Part shown: one piece after another, positions 50,800 to 59,470 of the stretch
How positions within the stretch are numbered: position 1 is the first letter of the stretch
How the letters are laid out: each line of letters starts with the position of its first letter
Source of the DNA: JARLGU01 sp036504535
Lineage (GTDB): Bacteria; Armatimonadota; Armatimonadia; Armatimonadales; Capsulimonadaceae
NCBI GenBank assembly: GCA_036504535.1
Contig: DASXUY010000040.1
Span: 248,001 to 312,000 of the forward strand
Direction of reading: 5' to 3'
DNA length: 64,000 bases
The notes under the pieces: generated by a model
What the model was told of the DNA's origin: nothing
The model's database searches: none
The model's input: the letters and a program-made list of their open reading frames with translations, nothing else
Position numbers and translations under genes: made by a program

Positions 50800-51513
50800 A
50801 TGATTATGGAAACTAGGTCCGCTCTTAATATTGCCGCCGCAGTCGGTCGCGCCACCATTTTGATCGGCAGCATAACCGTGGCGGCAGGGACAGTTCAACC
50901 GTGGGGTAAATTCGTTGCACTGCACAGCTGGCACGTCAATGTACCGGGAGTAGCATTCGTAACCGGATTAACTGTGCTGGCCCTTGCATCGGCTACTCTG
51001 CTCTACCGCAAATATTCGGCGATTGCGATCCTCGTTGCCCTAGTCATTCTCGCAACAACCTACAGGGCGCAAAGCGAGGTGCCCATTGCCATTCGCGGTC
51101 AACTACTCAGCCTTCAAGTGGCTCTAGTCCCAATTAACCGCCTCATGGATCAGTTCCACCTGCCGAATGTCGATGCGGGGAATTACGGTGACCAGCGGGA
51201 GACGTTTCTTGGCGAGGGCCTGAGCACATCGAGATCAGGCGCGTGGCTCATATTACTGGGGGCCCTGCTAGCAATGCCACGCGACGTTACATTCACAGCC
51301 ATCCGCCGGCGATATGGTATGGCCCGCTGTAATCACTGTGCCGCATCGTGGGCTGTCTCGCGAGACGCGGAGTACTGCCCAAAATGCGGCGCGTCACAGT
51401 CAGGCACAAGAACATGCCCACATTGCCGGGCAGTGTGGAAGGACGGCGACGTATACTGTGTTGGTTGCGGTGCCAAGGTCCCGGCCATACCCACCGCCCC
51501 CTTGAATGGCTAG
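50800..51513 (+). CDS. Membrane protein with C-terminal double zinc ribbon
   Basis: This 237-residue protein has four or five hydrophobic segments in its first 175 residues (IAAAVGRATILIGSITVAAGTVQPWG; VPGVAFVTGLTVLALASATLLY; SAIAILVALVILATT; GAWLILLGALLAM), then a cytoplasmic double zinc ribbon: CNHCAASWAVSRDAEYCPKCGASQSG and CPHCRAVWKDGDVYCVGCGA, eight Cys in four CxxC pairs. ATG 50800 has AAGGA 6 nt upstream. The function is unknown. Its stop overlaps the convergent HMA-like gene by four bases. Confidence 0.75.
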   Translation: MIMETRSALNIAAAVGRATILIGSITVAAGTVQPWGKFVALHSWHVNVPGVAFVTGLTVLALASATLLYRKYSAIAILVALVILATTYRAQSEVPIAIRGQLLSLQVALVPINRLMDQFHLPNVDAGNYGDQRETFLGEGLSTSRSGAWLILLGALLAMPRDVTFTAIRRRYGMARCNHCAASWAVSRDAEYCPKCGASQSGTRTCPHCRAVWKDGDVYCVGCGAKVPAIPTAPLNG

Positions 51514-51725
51514 AGGCGAGGACGAGAGGTATAGCCCTCTTGTCGCACTGCCCATCGCATGCGTTCAAGCTGGACTTTTTTTGGATCGAAAGAGATCTGC
51601 GCCTTTTTCTGCGTCAAATCGATAACCACTGACTTCACGCCGTCAAGAGACGCGAGCGCGTCAGTGACCACATCCACGTTTCGCTCAGTCGTGAGACCGT
51701 CTACATACAAAAACGCCTTTGCCAT
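51510..51725 (-). CDS. HMA-fold protein without the CxxC metal site
   Basis: This 71-residue protein follows the beta-alpha-beta-beta-alpha-beta pattern of heavy-metal-associated domains: KAFLYVDGLTTERNVDVVTDALASLDGVKSVVIDLTQKKAQISFDPKKVQLERMRWAVRQEGYT. The metal-binding GMTCxxC loop reads GLTTERN, so both Cys are absent. It could bind a different ligand or a protein partner rather than Cu+. ATG 51725 has GGGGG 7 nt upstream; the longer frame is rejected. Confidence 0.75.
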   Translation of the reverse strand: MAKAFLYVDGLTTERNVDVVTDALASLDGVKSVVIDLTQKKAQISFDPKKVQLERMRWAVRQEGYTSRPRL

Positions 51726-51988
51726 TGCTGTTCCCCCTGAGGCTGAGAGCTTATACTCCGCGCAGCGCTCGGGCTCGTGCGCCAGTTGCGAATCACGGCG
51801 AGTTGCGACGTTGAAAATGGGAGATTCGCGTTTGAACGCTTTAGCTTTTAGGCTAAACAATAAAGTTCGCCTACACGTGGGTTACCCATTGGCGTAGGTC
51901 GTCAAACCACGGCTGTGAAAATAATCTCATGTATTTTTGCGGGGGATTTTGCGTGAGGATATCGCGCCGATAAGGCGAGCCGACTTCC

Positions 51989-53146
51989 CTACTTGCTGCG
52001 ATTGGACGCAACATACACGCCGCGAGCAACCGACTTGCCGTTGCGGATCGTGCGGTCGACGCGCACGTAACCTGCCTCGTACGGATCGGACCGCTTGGCT
52101 GTCAGGCCCACGAGTACTGCGCACATACCGAGAGCCCACCAAATCGTTCTGGGAAGTCGAAATGGCTGGAGCGGCGTCACTGAGGCGATTTGCGCTGCCT
52201 TGCTAGGTGTCGATGAAATGCGAGATGCTCCTATTGGATCACCCAGCGCAAATGTTGGACGAGGTGTGGGCGGATTTGCTGCGGCAGCTAATCGATGCCA
52301 AGATTCTGGATTCGCTGACGTGTCGCGGACTAACCAGAGGATCATCGTCCGCGCAAGGTCTACCCGCCGCGTGAACTCGTCCCCTTCATCCATACCGGCC
52401 GTCGTTTCAAATAGGAGGGACGGTGTATGCAACGTCTCAACCATGTACCGATGACACAGAGTTGTCTCGATTCCAGTGGAATAGCCAATCTCGGACAGAG
52501 CCTGTCCCGTGCCATCACCTACTTCCATTCGGGCACGGCGGTCAAGCTCACGGACAGCGTTGCTCAGCGGCGTCGCCATCCGTGGCCCTTCAAGGCAGTT
52601 CGCGCGATATGGATCTTCCTTATCCCACGAATGCATATCGATCACAAACTGTGGGCGAACGGCTTTGAATACGCGGTAGGCCGCTTGTGTCTCGACACCG
52701 TTGAAACGCCCCCAGTCGCGATTAAGATCAATCCCCTGCCCGCTCCGACGCGTCATCTTGTCCGCACCGTCTGGGTTGACCATGGGCAGAATGTAGAGGG
52801 AAGTGTGCTTCAATGCGGTAGGCACGCCTGGCGCGGTACCTGAGGCAACTCGCTCGAGGAACCCCATCGCGGCTTCTGTACTAACAGGCTCGTCGCCGTG
52901 CTGACGGCATAGGATGAGGATTCGCGTAGTGGATATGGCATCCACGTTAGGATCGCGCACCGACGCAACCCATAGTGACCGATCGCCGCTTGCCGCCTTA
53001 CCGACGTTGTAAACGTTCACCAGGGGGGAATGAGCGGCCAAAACCGCCAGCCTACCTGCCATCGTTGAATATGACATAACGGCGTAGGCGGGCGAGCCAA
53101 TCAGTAATAGCGCCAGGGCAAGAAGTGGTAGCAGTCGCCGAACCAT
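51989..53146 (-). CDS. Secreted M14 zinc carboxypeptidase
   Basis: This 385-residue protein has a signal peptide (LLPLLALALLLIGSPAYA). M14 motifs are clear: ILILCRQHGDEPVSTEAAM with the zinc HxxE, LPMVNPDGADKMTRRSGQGIDLNRDW, FVIDMHSWDKEDPYR with the third zinc His, and SLLFETTAGM with the catalytic Glu. The C terminus has a membrane segment (TIWWALGMCAVLVGLTAK) that would anchor it to the membrane after about 320 residues. It would trim C-terminal residues from peptides or peptidoglycan in the envelope. It is preceded on the same strand by cysC after a gap of about 150 bp. Confidence 0.9.
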   Translation of the reverse strand: MVRRLLPLLALALLLIGSPAYAVMSYSTMAGRLAVLAAHSPLVNVYNVGKAASGDRSLWVASVRDPNVDAISTTRILILCRQHGDEPVSTEAAMGFLERVASGTAPGVPTALKHTSLYILPMVNPDGADKMTRRSGQGIDLNRDWGRFNGVETQAAYRVFKAVRPQFVIDMHSWDKEDPYRANCLEGPRMATPLSNAVRELDRRARMEVGDGTGQALSEIGYSTGIETTLCHRYMVETLHTPSLLFETTAGMDEGDEFTRRVDLARTMILWLVRDTSANPESWHRLAAAANPPTPRPTFALGDPIGASRISSTPSKAAQIASVTPLQPFRLPRTIWWALGMCAVLVGLTAKRSDPYEAGYVRVDRTIRNGKSVARGVYVASNRSK

Positions 53147-53295
53147 ATGGTCATTATTGGCGAAACCTGGTAACGTCCTGAGGGTAAACGAAGCGGCTTT
53201 CTAGCTGAACCAACAATTAAATCGCAAAGTGGGCACTGATCACCGTCGGCAGTGAGGCCAAGGGTGTCTCGTAGTAAATTATCCGCTCTGTCCGC

Positions 53296-53841
53296 TTACG
53301 AAATTAGCCCCTTGGATTCCAGATACTTCACGATCTTTGCAACCGAGTCGCCACTCGATTCCCGGTCAGAGCGGACATGGACTTCGGGAGCACGTGGCGG
53401 TTCGTACGGATCACTTACGCCTGTAAAGTGCGAGATTTCACCAGCGAGAGCCTTCTTGTACAGCCCCTTAACGTCGCGTTCGGCCAGTACCTCTATCGGG
53501 CATTCCACGTAAACCTCGACAAAGGCCTTCCCGTCGGCTTGAACCAGTTCGCGCACTTCGTCACGCACGTCCGCATACGGCGAAATCGCGGCCGTCATGG
53601 CTACGACTCCGTTGCGGGCGAGCAACCGAGCCACGAAACCAATTCGCCTTACGTTGATGTCGCGATCCGCTTTCGTGAACGTAAGGCCCTTTGAAAGATG
53701 TGTCCGAACTTCGTCGCCATCGAGAAGTTCGACTTTATAACCTCGTCCCACGAAAAGATCGTTTATTGCGGACGATAACGTAGACTTGCCGGCTCCGGAC
53801 AATCCCGTGAACCATAATACAAAACCCTGATGAGCCATCAA
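53296..53841 (-). CDS. cysC: Adenylylsulfate kinase
   Basis: This 181-residue protein has the P-loop WFTGLSGAGKSTLS, the LLDGDEVR motif, FTKADRDINVRRIGFVARLL, and FVEVYVECPIEVLAERDVKGLYKKALAGEI..FTGVSDPYEPP, all typical of CysC. It phosphorylates adenosine phosphosulfate to PAPS. No sulfate adenylyltransferase (cysN/D or sat) is adjacent, so it is alone here and may serve sulfation rather than assimilation. coaE lies 19 bp upstream on the same strand. Confidence 0.94.
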   Translation of the reverse strand: MMAHQGFVLWFTGLSGAGKSTLSSAINDLFVGRGYKVELLDGDEVRTHLSKGLTFTKADRDINVRRIGFVARLLARNGVVAMTAAISPYADVRDEVRELVQADGKAFVEVYVECPIEVLAERDVKGLYKKALAGEISHFTGVSDPYEPPRAPEVHVRSDRESSGDSVAKIVKYLESKGLIS

Positions 53842-53860
53842 AAAAACCTCAAATAAAACT

Positions 53861-54505
53861 CTACACTCGCCATGCGGTTAAGCTATCTAGCACCTGCGCA
53901 ATATCGCGCGAAACTTCGTCTAGCGGTTTGTCGGCATCGATAACGTAGTCTGCCTTCGCAACCTTAAGTTCTATCGGCATCTGTGCGTTGATCTGCCGGT
54001 GCGCGTCCGCCTCGCTCATTCCCGCTTTGCGAGCGACAATCCGCTCAACCTGAAGATCCTCAGAGCACCTGGTCACCAGGATGCGGTCCACGAGGTATTC
54101 AAGATTAGCCTCGAAGAGCAGAGGTATCTCCATGACTAGAATGGTCTGACCGTCAAGCCCTTGCGCCTTCCGGCCTTTGAAAGGAGCTCCAGCATCAACG
54201 AGTTGCTGAATAATCGTTGGATGAAGCAGCTTTTCAAGCCACCGCCGCGCCGCTTCGTCGTCGAAGACTATAGCGCCTAGTTCGCGCCGATCGATTACTT
54301 CTGGATCGCCCGCAAGCGTAACGGACTCGCCAAACTTCTCGATAACAGCCATTGTTGCTGGCGTGCCCGGGTCCAGAAGATCACGAGCGATAGCGTCTGC
54401 ACTGATAACTGCCAGGGGTTTTGAGCGTTCAGCCGCTAGAGCGTGAAGCGTTGCGCACACTGTTGATTTACCGGTCGCAACTCCGCCTGTGATGCCTAGT
54501 ATCAT
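53861..54505 (-). CDS. coaE: Dephospho-CoA kinase
   Basis: This 214-residue protein starts MILGITGGVATGKSTVCATLH with the P-loop, and has AVISADAIARDLLDPGT, LGAIVFDDEAARRWLEKLLHPTI, ILVMEIPLLFEA and VDRILVTRCSEDLQVERIVARKAGMSEADAHRQINAQMPIELKVAKADYVIDAD, all typical of CoaE. It adds the 3'-phosphate that completes CoA. ATG 54505 has AGGAG 8 nt upstream; the frame to 54574 is rejected. It lies after a terminator downstream of rpsA, and cysC follows. Confidence 0.95.
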   Translation of the reverse strand: MILGITGGVATGKSTVCATLHALAAERSKPLAVISADAIARDLLDPGTPATMAVIEKFGESVTLAGDPEVIDRRELGAIVFDDEAARRWLEKLLHPTIIQQLVDAGAPFKGRKAQGLDGQTILVMEIPLLFEANLEYLVDRILVTRCSEDLQVERIVARKAGMSEADAHRQINAQMPIELKVAKADYVIDADKPLDEVSRDIAQVLDSLTAWRV

Positions 54506-54583
54506 GCCGGTTACTCCTGCTGCACGGTACCTAAGAATAGTCTGCCCAACTGGGTGTAAATTTCTTGGAATCACACTAACAAG

Positions 54584-54609
54584 AAAAGGGCGCAGCAGGC
54601 GCTGCGCCC
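54584..54609 (-). terminator. Intrinsic terminator after rpsA
   Basis: GGGCGCAGC (54588-54596) pairs perfectly with GCTGCGCCC (54601-54609), a 9-bp stem with a 4-nt loop, followed by TTTTCTTG on the minus strand. It lies 15 bp after the rpsA stop. Confidence 0.82.
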
Positions 54610-54624
54610 CATTCCGTATACGTC

Positions 54625-56073
54625 TTAATCTTCTTCTTCGACGTCGTACTCAGTCTTGTCGCGCTTCGACTTTCGCGAAACTTCCTTACGAGCACGAGCG
54701 AACTGCTCGCTAAGCACATCGCCAAGGGTAACACCAGTCGATGTCTGCCGTGTGCTCTTCTTGGTGTAGCTCTGGAACTCACGATACTCTTGCTCGCGGG
54801 CAGCCTCACCGGCAGCTCGCTGGGCCTCTTCCTGAATACGTCGCATGGACAAGGTCATCTTGCGCTCGTCAGGCTTGACTTCAATGATACGCGCTTCGAT
54901 TTCGTCACCAGGGTTGACAACATCCTGCGGCTTGGAAACGCGGCGAACCGACAGCTCCGAGTTAGGAATGATTGCCTCAACGCCACCCTCGAGCAACACG
55001 AAGGCACCGAACGGAACCAATCGCGAAATCGTGGTCTTGAGGGTTTCGCCAACATGATACTTGTCAGCGATGCCTTCCCACGGATCCGGAAGGATCTGGC
55101 GAAGTCCAAGCGAGATACGACCCTGATCGAGACGAAGCTTCAAGATCATTACCTGGATCTTATCGCCAACCTTAACCACTTCGGACGGATGGTTGATACG
55201 CGCCCAAGACATTTCCGAAACGTGTAGCAGGCCGTCGATACCACCAAGGTCGATAAACGCACCGTAATCGGTGACGCGGCGAACGACGCCCTCTTTGATA
55301 TCGCCTTCCTTGAGGTTGTCGAGCGTTTCCTTCTTCTTCTTGCCGCGCTCTTCGTCAGTTGCCAGCTTGTTCGAGAGAACAACCTTCCGCTTCTCACGGT
55401 CAACTTCGATAACCTTGAGCGGAATAGCCTGACCAACGTACTTGTCGAGGTTGGTATGCTTGAAATCACCCGAGCCAACATGCGAAGCGGGAACAAAGCC
55501 ACGGATGCCAAGGTCAACCACGAGGCCACCCTTAACGCGCTCAGTCACCATTGCGCTGAGGATGCGGCCATCCTCGAGGGCTTCCATGACCTTATCCCAG
55601 GCCTTTTCGAAATCGGCTCGCTTTTTGGAGAGAAGCAGCTTGCCATCTTCCTTGTCGCGCCCAATAACGACGACCTTAATGGTTTGCCCGGTTGCTAGCT
55701 CTTCTTCGTCGGTACCACCGCGCGAAATCTCGTTCGGCCGGACAAGGCCTTCGCTCTTTGCGCCTACATCAACAAGAATGCCTTCCTTGTCGATGTGGAC
55801 GATGACGCCACTGATGACGTCACCTTCCGATGGCTCTTGAAGCGATGCTTCGAAATCTGCCCCAGCCATGGCAGCTGCCAGCGAATTATCCAGCAAATCA
55901 GCCGCTTCACGATCCGTGAGCGTCTGGGGTGCGGATACTTCCTGATCAACGACCGCGGTAGTGTCCTCAGTTTGGGAGACCGGCGCCGCTACGGGCTGTG
56001 TGCTCGGTGCAGCGGTAGTCTCCTCAGTTGCCTGAGTAGACGGGGTCAGAACTTCATCTGTGTTAGCCGACAT
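54625..56073 (-). CDS. rpsA: 30S ribosomal protein S1
   Basis: This 482-residue protein has four S1 RNA-binding domains: GDVISGVIVHIDKEGILVDVGAKSEGLVRPNEI, DGRILSAMVTERVKGGLVVDLGIRGFVPASHV, GDIKEGVVRRVTDYGAFIDLGGIDGLLHVSEMSW and VGETLKTTISRLVPFGAFVLLEGGVEAIIPNSEL. The acidic N terminus is rich in Thr and Ala. It helps the 30S subunit bind mRNA. Four domains, rather than six as in E. coli, is usual in Gram-positive and several other phyla. ATG 56073 has GAGGAG 12 nt upstream; the frame to 56166 overlaps mutM. It is transcribed with or just after mutM. Confidence 0.92.
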   Translation of the reverse strand: MSANTDEVLTPSTQATEETTAAPSTQPVAAPVSQTEDTTAVVDQEVSAPQTLTDREAADLLDNSLAAAMAGADFEASLQEPSEGDVISGVIVHIDKEGILVDVGAKSEGLVRPNEISRGGTDEEELATGQTIKVVVIGRDKEDGKLLLSKKRADFEKAWDKVMEALEDGRILSAMVTERVKGGLVVDLGIRGFVPASHVGSGDFKHTNLDKYVGQAIPLKVIEVDREKRKVVLSNKLATDEERGKKKKETLDNLKEGDIKEGVVRRVTDYGAFIDLGGIDGLLHVSEMSWARINHPSEVVKVGDKIQVMILKLRLDQGRISLGLRQILPDPWEGIADKYHVGETLKTTISRLVPFGAFVLLEGGVEAIIPNSELSVRRVSKPQDVVNPGDEIEARIIEVKPDERKMTLSMRRIQEEAQRAAGEAAREQEYREFQSYTKKSTRQTSTGVTLGDVLSEQFARARKEVSRKSKRDKTEYDVEEED

Positions 56074-56134
56074 ATTAACGTTGTGCTCCTCGACAATGAC
56101 CGCGGTCTTGTATGCTTTATTGACCGCGCCCTGT

Positions 56135-56971
56135 TTATTGACATTTCGGGCAGTATACCGTGCCACGCCCGGTTATTTTTATCCGCTCAAGCGGAATTCC
56201 ACAGACAGGACACGGCTGCCCACCCCTCCCATAAACCAGGGGTTCATATGCTCCGGCGCGGCCCTCTGGGTTGAAGAAGTTGTCGGAGACAGTGCCCCCA
56301 AACTCCGTCGCCTCAGTGAGAACCCCGACGATCGCATCACGCAACCGACGCCACTCATCTGTACTCAGATCGCCCACAAGGCGGTCTGGGCGGATGCGAG
56401 CCTTAAACAATGACTCATCCGCATAAATGTTGCCAACTCCGGCCACGACCGACTGATCTAGCAAACAAGCCTTAATCGTCGTCCTGACACGGCGTTGCGC
56501 CGCTTCACGGAGGTGCTCAGCTGAGAACCCGTCGTCAAACGGCTCAATCCCCATACCTGCCAACCCCGGTAACGCAGCATTCAGCGATTCCGGAGTATTC
56601 CGCAGGAGCCTGAACTCGCCCCACCCCCAAATGTCGTGGTAGCGAAGTTCTCCCCCGTCCGTAAAACTGATCCTTACCCCAAGATACGGTTCGTCCGGTT
56701 TCCCGGACTGCGCTTCGTAACGAAACGACCCGCGCATCTTCAAATGGGCCACGACAGCATACCCGTTACTAAGCTCAAAAATCAAGTACTTTCCGCGACG
56801 ACGGACGTTTTCCACATGAGACTTTAATAATATTCGCTCAAATTCAGCAACATCGGTCACCGGCGGCTTAATGAGCTTAGGTACGCTGACGCTCAACGAT
56901 GAGATTTCACGACCTACAACGTCGTGCGCTAGGCCGCGTCGAACAGTTTCAACTTCTGGTAGCTCTGGCAT
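56135..56971 (-). CDS. mutM: Formamidopyrimidine-DNA glycosylase
   Basis: This 278-residue protein begins MPELPEVETVRRGLAHDV; Pro2 is the nucleophile, so ATG 56971 must be the start (the TTG before it is excluded), and GAGG lies 7 nt upstream. RRRGKYLIFELSNG, HLKMRGSF, GVGNIYADESLFKARI and the C-terminal zinc finger CPVCGIPLERIKITGRGTVYCPKC are all present. It excises 8-oxoguanine and other oxidised purines and cleaves the DNA by beta/delta elimination. rpsA follows on the same strand. Confidence 0.95.
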   Translation of the reverse strand: MPELPEVETVRRGLAHDVVGREISSLSVSVPKLIKPPVTDVAEFERILLKSHVENVRRRGKYLIFELSNGYAVVAHLKMRGSFRYEAQSGKPDEPYLGVRISFTDGGELRYHDIWGWGEFRLLRNTPESLNAALPGLAGMGIEPFDDGFSAEHLREAAQRRVRTTIKACLLDQSVVAGVGNIYADESLFKARIRPDRLVGDLSTDEWRRLRDAIVGVLTEATEFGGTVSDNFFNPEGRAGAYEPLVYGRGGQPCPVCGIPLERIKITGRGTVYCPKCQ

Positions 56972-57007
56972 CAATGATCCTCACTCTGACTTTGACTACG
57001 CTTCAGA

Positions 57008-57847
57008 CTAAACGACGCTCTCGGGAACGGCAAGAAAATACGGCCGTCCAGTAACTGGATGGTCCGAAACGATAGAATTGATCCCATAAACCTGCGAAAT
57101 CATCGCGGATGTTATTACTTCCGCTGGCGTGCCATCCGCGTAGCATTTCCCGCCGTCTATAACAATTATCCGGTCGGCGTAAGCCGCCGCAACGTTAAGG
57201 TCGTGAAGCGCGGCAAGGATAGTGCGCCCTTCGCGTTTCGCTAGAGTTACGAGCCAAGCCAAAAGATGAGCTTCATGTCCGATATCTAGAGACGCCGTTG
57301 GTTCGTCGAGCAGAAGCAATTCCGCATTCTGGGCCAACGCTCTCGCTATAATCACCCTCTGCCGCTCGCCACCTGAAAGCGTCGAAATGAGCTTGTTGCC
57401 GAACTCCTCTGATATATCGGCGCGCTGCATTGCATCCGCAATTGCGTCCCTGTCGGCGCTACTTTCGGCTGAGACTGAAAACGAAGGCTGATGAGGCGCT
57501 CGTCCCATCGCAACAACCTCGCGGACCGTGAACTCAAATGCCAAGTTTGTCTCTTGGGGCACCACGCCAACTTTCAATGCCGCATTCCGTGCGGTCATTC
57601 CGTCGTACAGGTCGACGTCCGAGAGATATATCACGCCATTGACGGGCTTGAGGGTTCTCGAAAGGCTTTTGATAAGGCTGGACTTGCCGCTGCCGTTTGG
57701 CCCAATGAGCGCAACAAACTCGCCTGGACGCAAATCAATAGAAACGCCGCCAAGGACTAAAGTCCTAGCGCGGCGGTCATACGACGCCTCTATATTACGA
57801 ACTTGAAGGATAGGTTTTGCACGTGGCGTATCGCCGGGAACGACCAT
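57008..57847 (-). CDS. ABC transporter ATPase, iron/siderophore/cobalamin type (FecE/BtuD-like)
   Basis: This 279-residue protein has Walker A (IGPNGSGKSSLI), the signature LSGGERQRVIIARALA, Walker B (LLLLDEPTASLD) and the H-loop AALHDLNVAAAYADRIIVIDGGKCYADGTPAEVI. The ending VYGINSIVSDHPVTGRPYFLAVP is typical of FecE/FhuC/BtuD. No permease or binding protein is beside it. I chose ATG 57847, since the TTG at 57871 adds only eight residues. A TACAAT box sits just before the ATG (57853-57858), without a good -35 partner. Confidence 0.85.
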   Translation of the reverse strand: MVVPGDTPRAKPILQVRNIEASYDRRARTLVLGGVSIDLRPGEFVALIGPNGSGKSSLIKSLSRTLKPVNGVIYLSDVDLYDGMTARNAALKVGVVPQETNLAFEFTVREVVAMGRAPHQPSFSVSAESSADRDAIADAMQRADISEEFGNKLISTLSGGERQRVIIARALAQNAELLLLDEPTASLDIGHEAHLLAWLVTLAKREGRTILAALHDLNVAAAYADRIIVIDGGKCYADGTPAEVITSAMISQVYGINSIVSDHPVTGRPYFLAVPESVV

Positions 57848-57916
57848 GACGTATTGTAGCAGGGGCGACAAGGGGTTTGGCGCAATTCACACCAATAGGG
57901 GCGGCACAGTGTTTCG

Positions 57917-58354
57917 TTAGCGAACCACAAGCACTGGACACGGTGCATGGTGGAGGACACCGAGCGACACACTGCCCATGAGGAGGGCCTTAAATCCACC
58001 CGTGCCGCGGCTCCCCAGAATTATTAAGTTGGCGCGCTCCTGCTCAGCAACCGAAACGATCACACTAACAGGCTGGCCAACCTCCCCGCGAAACCGCACG
58101 CGCAGATTACTTTCTCTGAAAACATTCAATACCACGTCGTGAACGTGCTCCTGCGCTTCCCGCAACTCCTGCCTGTACGCGTTGCCCTTAGGGCTTGCGG
58201 CGAACGCCGACGAGTCGAGAAGAGGCAGCGACGCCTGGTTGACATTCAGACACACAACCTCCGCGTCGTACTTAGTCGCCATTTCAAGCGCGTATTTCGC
58301 CGCTTTGAGTGAATGCTCAGATTCGTCGACGCATAGCAGAATGGTTTCGAACAA
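57917..58354 (-). CDS. Universal stress protein
   Basis: This 145-residue UspA-type protein has the nucleotide-binding fold: ETILLCVDESEHSLKAAKYALEMATKYDAEVVCLNV, and the ATP motif GSRGTGGFKALLMGSVSLGVLHHAPCPVLVV (G-x2-G-x9-G-S/T). The TTG at 58354 is chosen as start because GGAGG lies 7 nt upstream (GGAGGTAACCATTTG) and the UspA fold begins there; the longer frame adds 16 odd residues. Such proteins respond to starvation or oxidative stress. No partner is evident. Confidence 0.85.
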   Translation of the reverse strand: MFETILLCVDESEHSLKAAKYALEMATKYDAEVVCLNVNQASLPLLDSSAFAASPKGNAYRQELREAQEHVHDVVLNVFRESNLRVRFRGEVGQPVSVIVSVAEQERANLIILGSRGTGGFKALLMGSVSLGVLHHAPCPVLVVR

Positions 58355-58581
58355 ATGGTTACCTCCGGCGAGCGCTGGGAATGAATATCTGCCCACACGC
58401 ATCGGGATTACACCTATTTAAGCAGAACATCACGCTCATGGCATCCGTCTGACGAAGTATTGACGGGTAGAATCATCCAAATAGTGGAACAACTTCTTTT
58501 TGCTCCAACTTTATTATAAATGACCGGTTTTGGCGATTTCCAACCAGCCTGGAAGCGCTATCCGGACTTTTAAGGCGCTGT

Positions 58582-59439
58582 ATGGAACTAGAAATCGCAT
58601 TTTCGACGGATATCGGCAACGTTAGGGAAATCAACGAGGATGCGGTATACGCGGAAACTCGAGTCGCTAAGGGACGAGTTTCGCCGTATGCTGCTTTGTT
58701 GGTGGCGGATGGGCTAGGCGGTCATGAGGGCGGCGAAGTCGCCAGTGCCATGGCAAAGACGGCGTTCTGCGACATTGTCGCTGAGCCACTCTTTGCAGGC
58801 GAGATAATTCCCGAGGCACTTCCTGTCGCACTCAGTAAGTCGATCAAAGTAGCAAACGAGCAGATCTTCGAATGGGGAAGTCACTCGCATGCGATGGCTC
58901 GACCCGGGACCACAATGACGGCAGCCGTGGCCTCGCCAGAACGATACTACCTTGCTCACGTTGGCGACAGCCGTGCGTACGTCGTCACGCCGCAACAGGC
59001 TTTACAGATCACAGACGATGACTCCGTGGTCGCCGAAGCGGTCCGACAAGGTCTGCTGACGGACCAGGAAGCGAAAGTCTCTCCATTCCGCAACCAACTG
59101 ACCAGGTCGGTCGGAACCGGCGACAGCGTTGACCCATCTGGATACGGAGGCGACTTGGACGAGGGAGACGTCGTCCTCCTTTGCTCGGACGGGTTCTCCG
59201 AGTACATATCCGCTGATGAACTTCATGCCGAAGTATTGACCGGCAACACGCTGCAGGCAATCTGCGACCAGTTTGTGCGAACCGCGAAGCTACGCGGTGG
59301 ACACGATAACATCACCGTTGCCGCAGTGCGATTTGGCAACTGGAACCGCAGGTCCGATGAAGTAGAAACTGCACGCAACGGGCGAACGAAGCCCAAGGCT
59401 GGAACGAAGAAGCTTTCTCTCTTCAAGCCATTCGGCTGA
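58582..59439 (+). CDS. PP2C-type serine/threonine phosphatase
   Basis: This 285-residue protein has PP2C motifs: IAFSTDIGNVREINEDAVYAE, LLVADGLGGHEGGEVAS, MARPGTTMTAAVASPERYYLAHVGDSRAYVV, DVVLLCSDGFSEYI and LRGGHDNITVAAVRF, including the metal-binding Asp residues. It is a soluble Stp1/PrpC-like phosphatase that reverses Ser/Thr kinase signalling. No kinase gene is adjacent. The C-terminal tail is basic (RTKPKAGTKKLSLFKPFG). It could also act on the STAS protein, but this is only conjecture. Confidence 0.9.
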   Translation: MELEIAFSTDIGNVREINEDAVYAETRVAKGRVSPYAALLVADGLGGHEGGEVASAMAKTAFCDIVAEPLFAGEIIPEALPVALSKSIKVANEQIFEWGSHSHAMARPGTTMTAAVASPERYYLAHVGDSRAYVVTPQQALQITDDDSVVAEAVRQGLLTDQEAKVSPFRNQLTRSVGTGDSVDPSGYGGDLDEGDVVLLCSDGFSEYISADELHAEVLTGNTLQAICDQFVRTAKLRGGHDNITVAAVRFGNWNRRSDEVETARNGRTKPKAGTKKLSLFKPFG

Positions 59440-59470
59440 CTGAGTCGACACGGCTAATGCATCAACTATC

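Noticed and set aside
54506..54574. N-terminal extension of coaE
   Set aside because: The P-loop start MILGITGG and AGGAG place the start at 54505.
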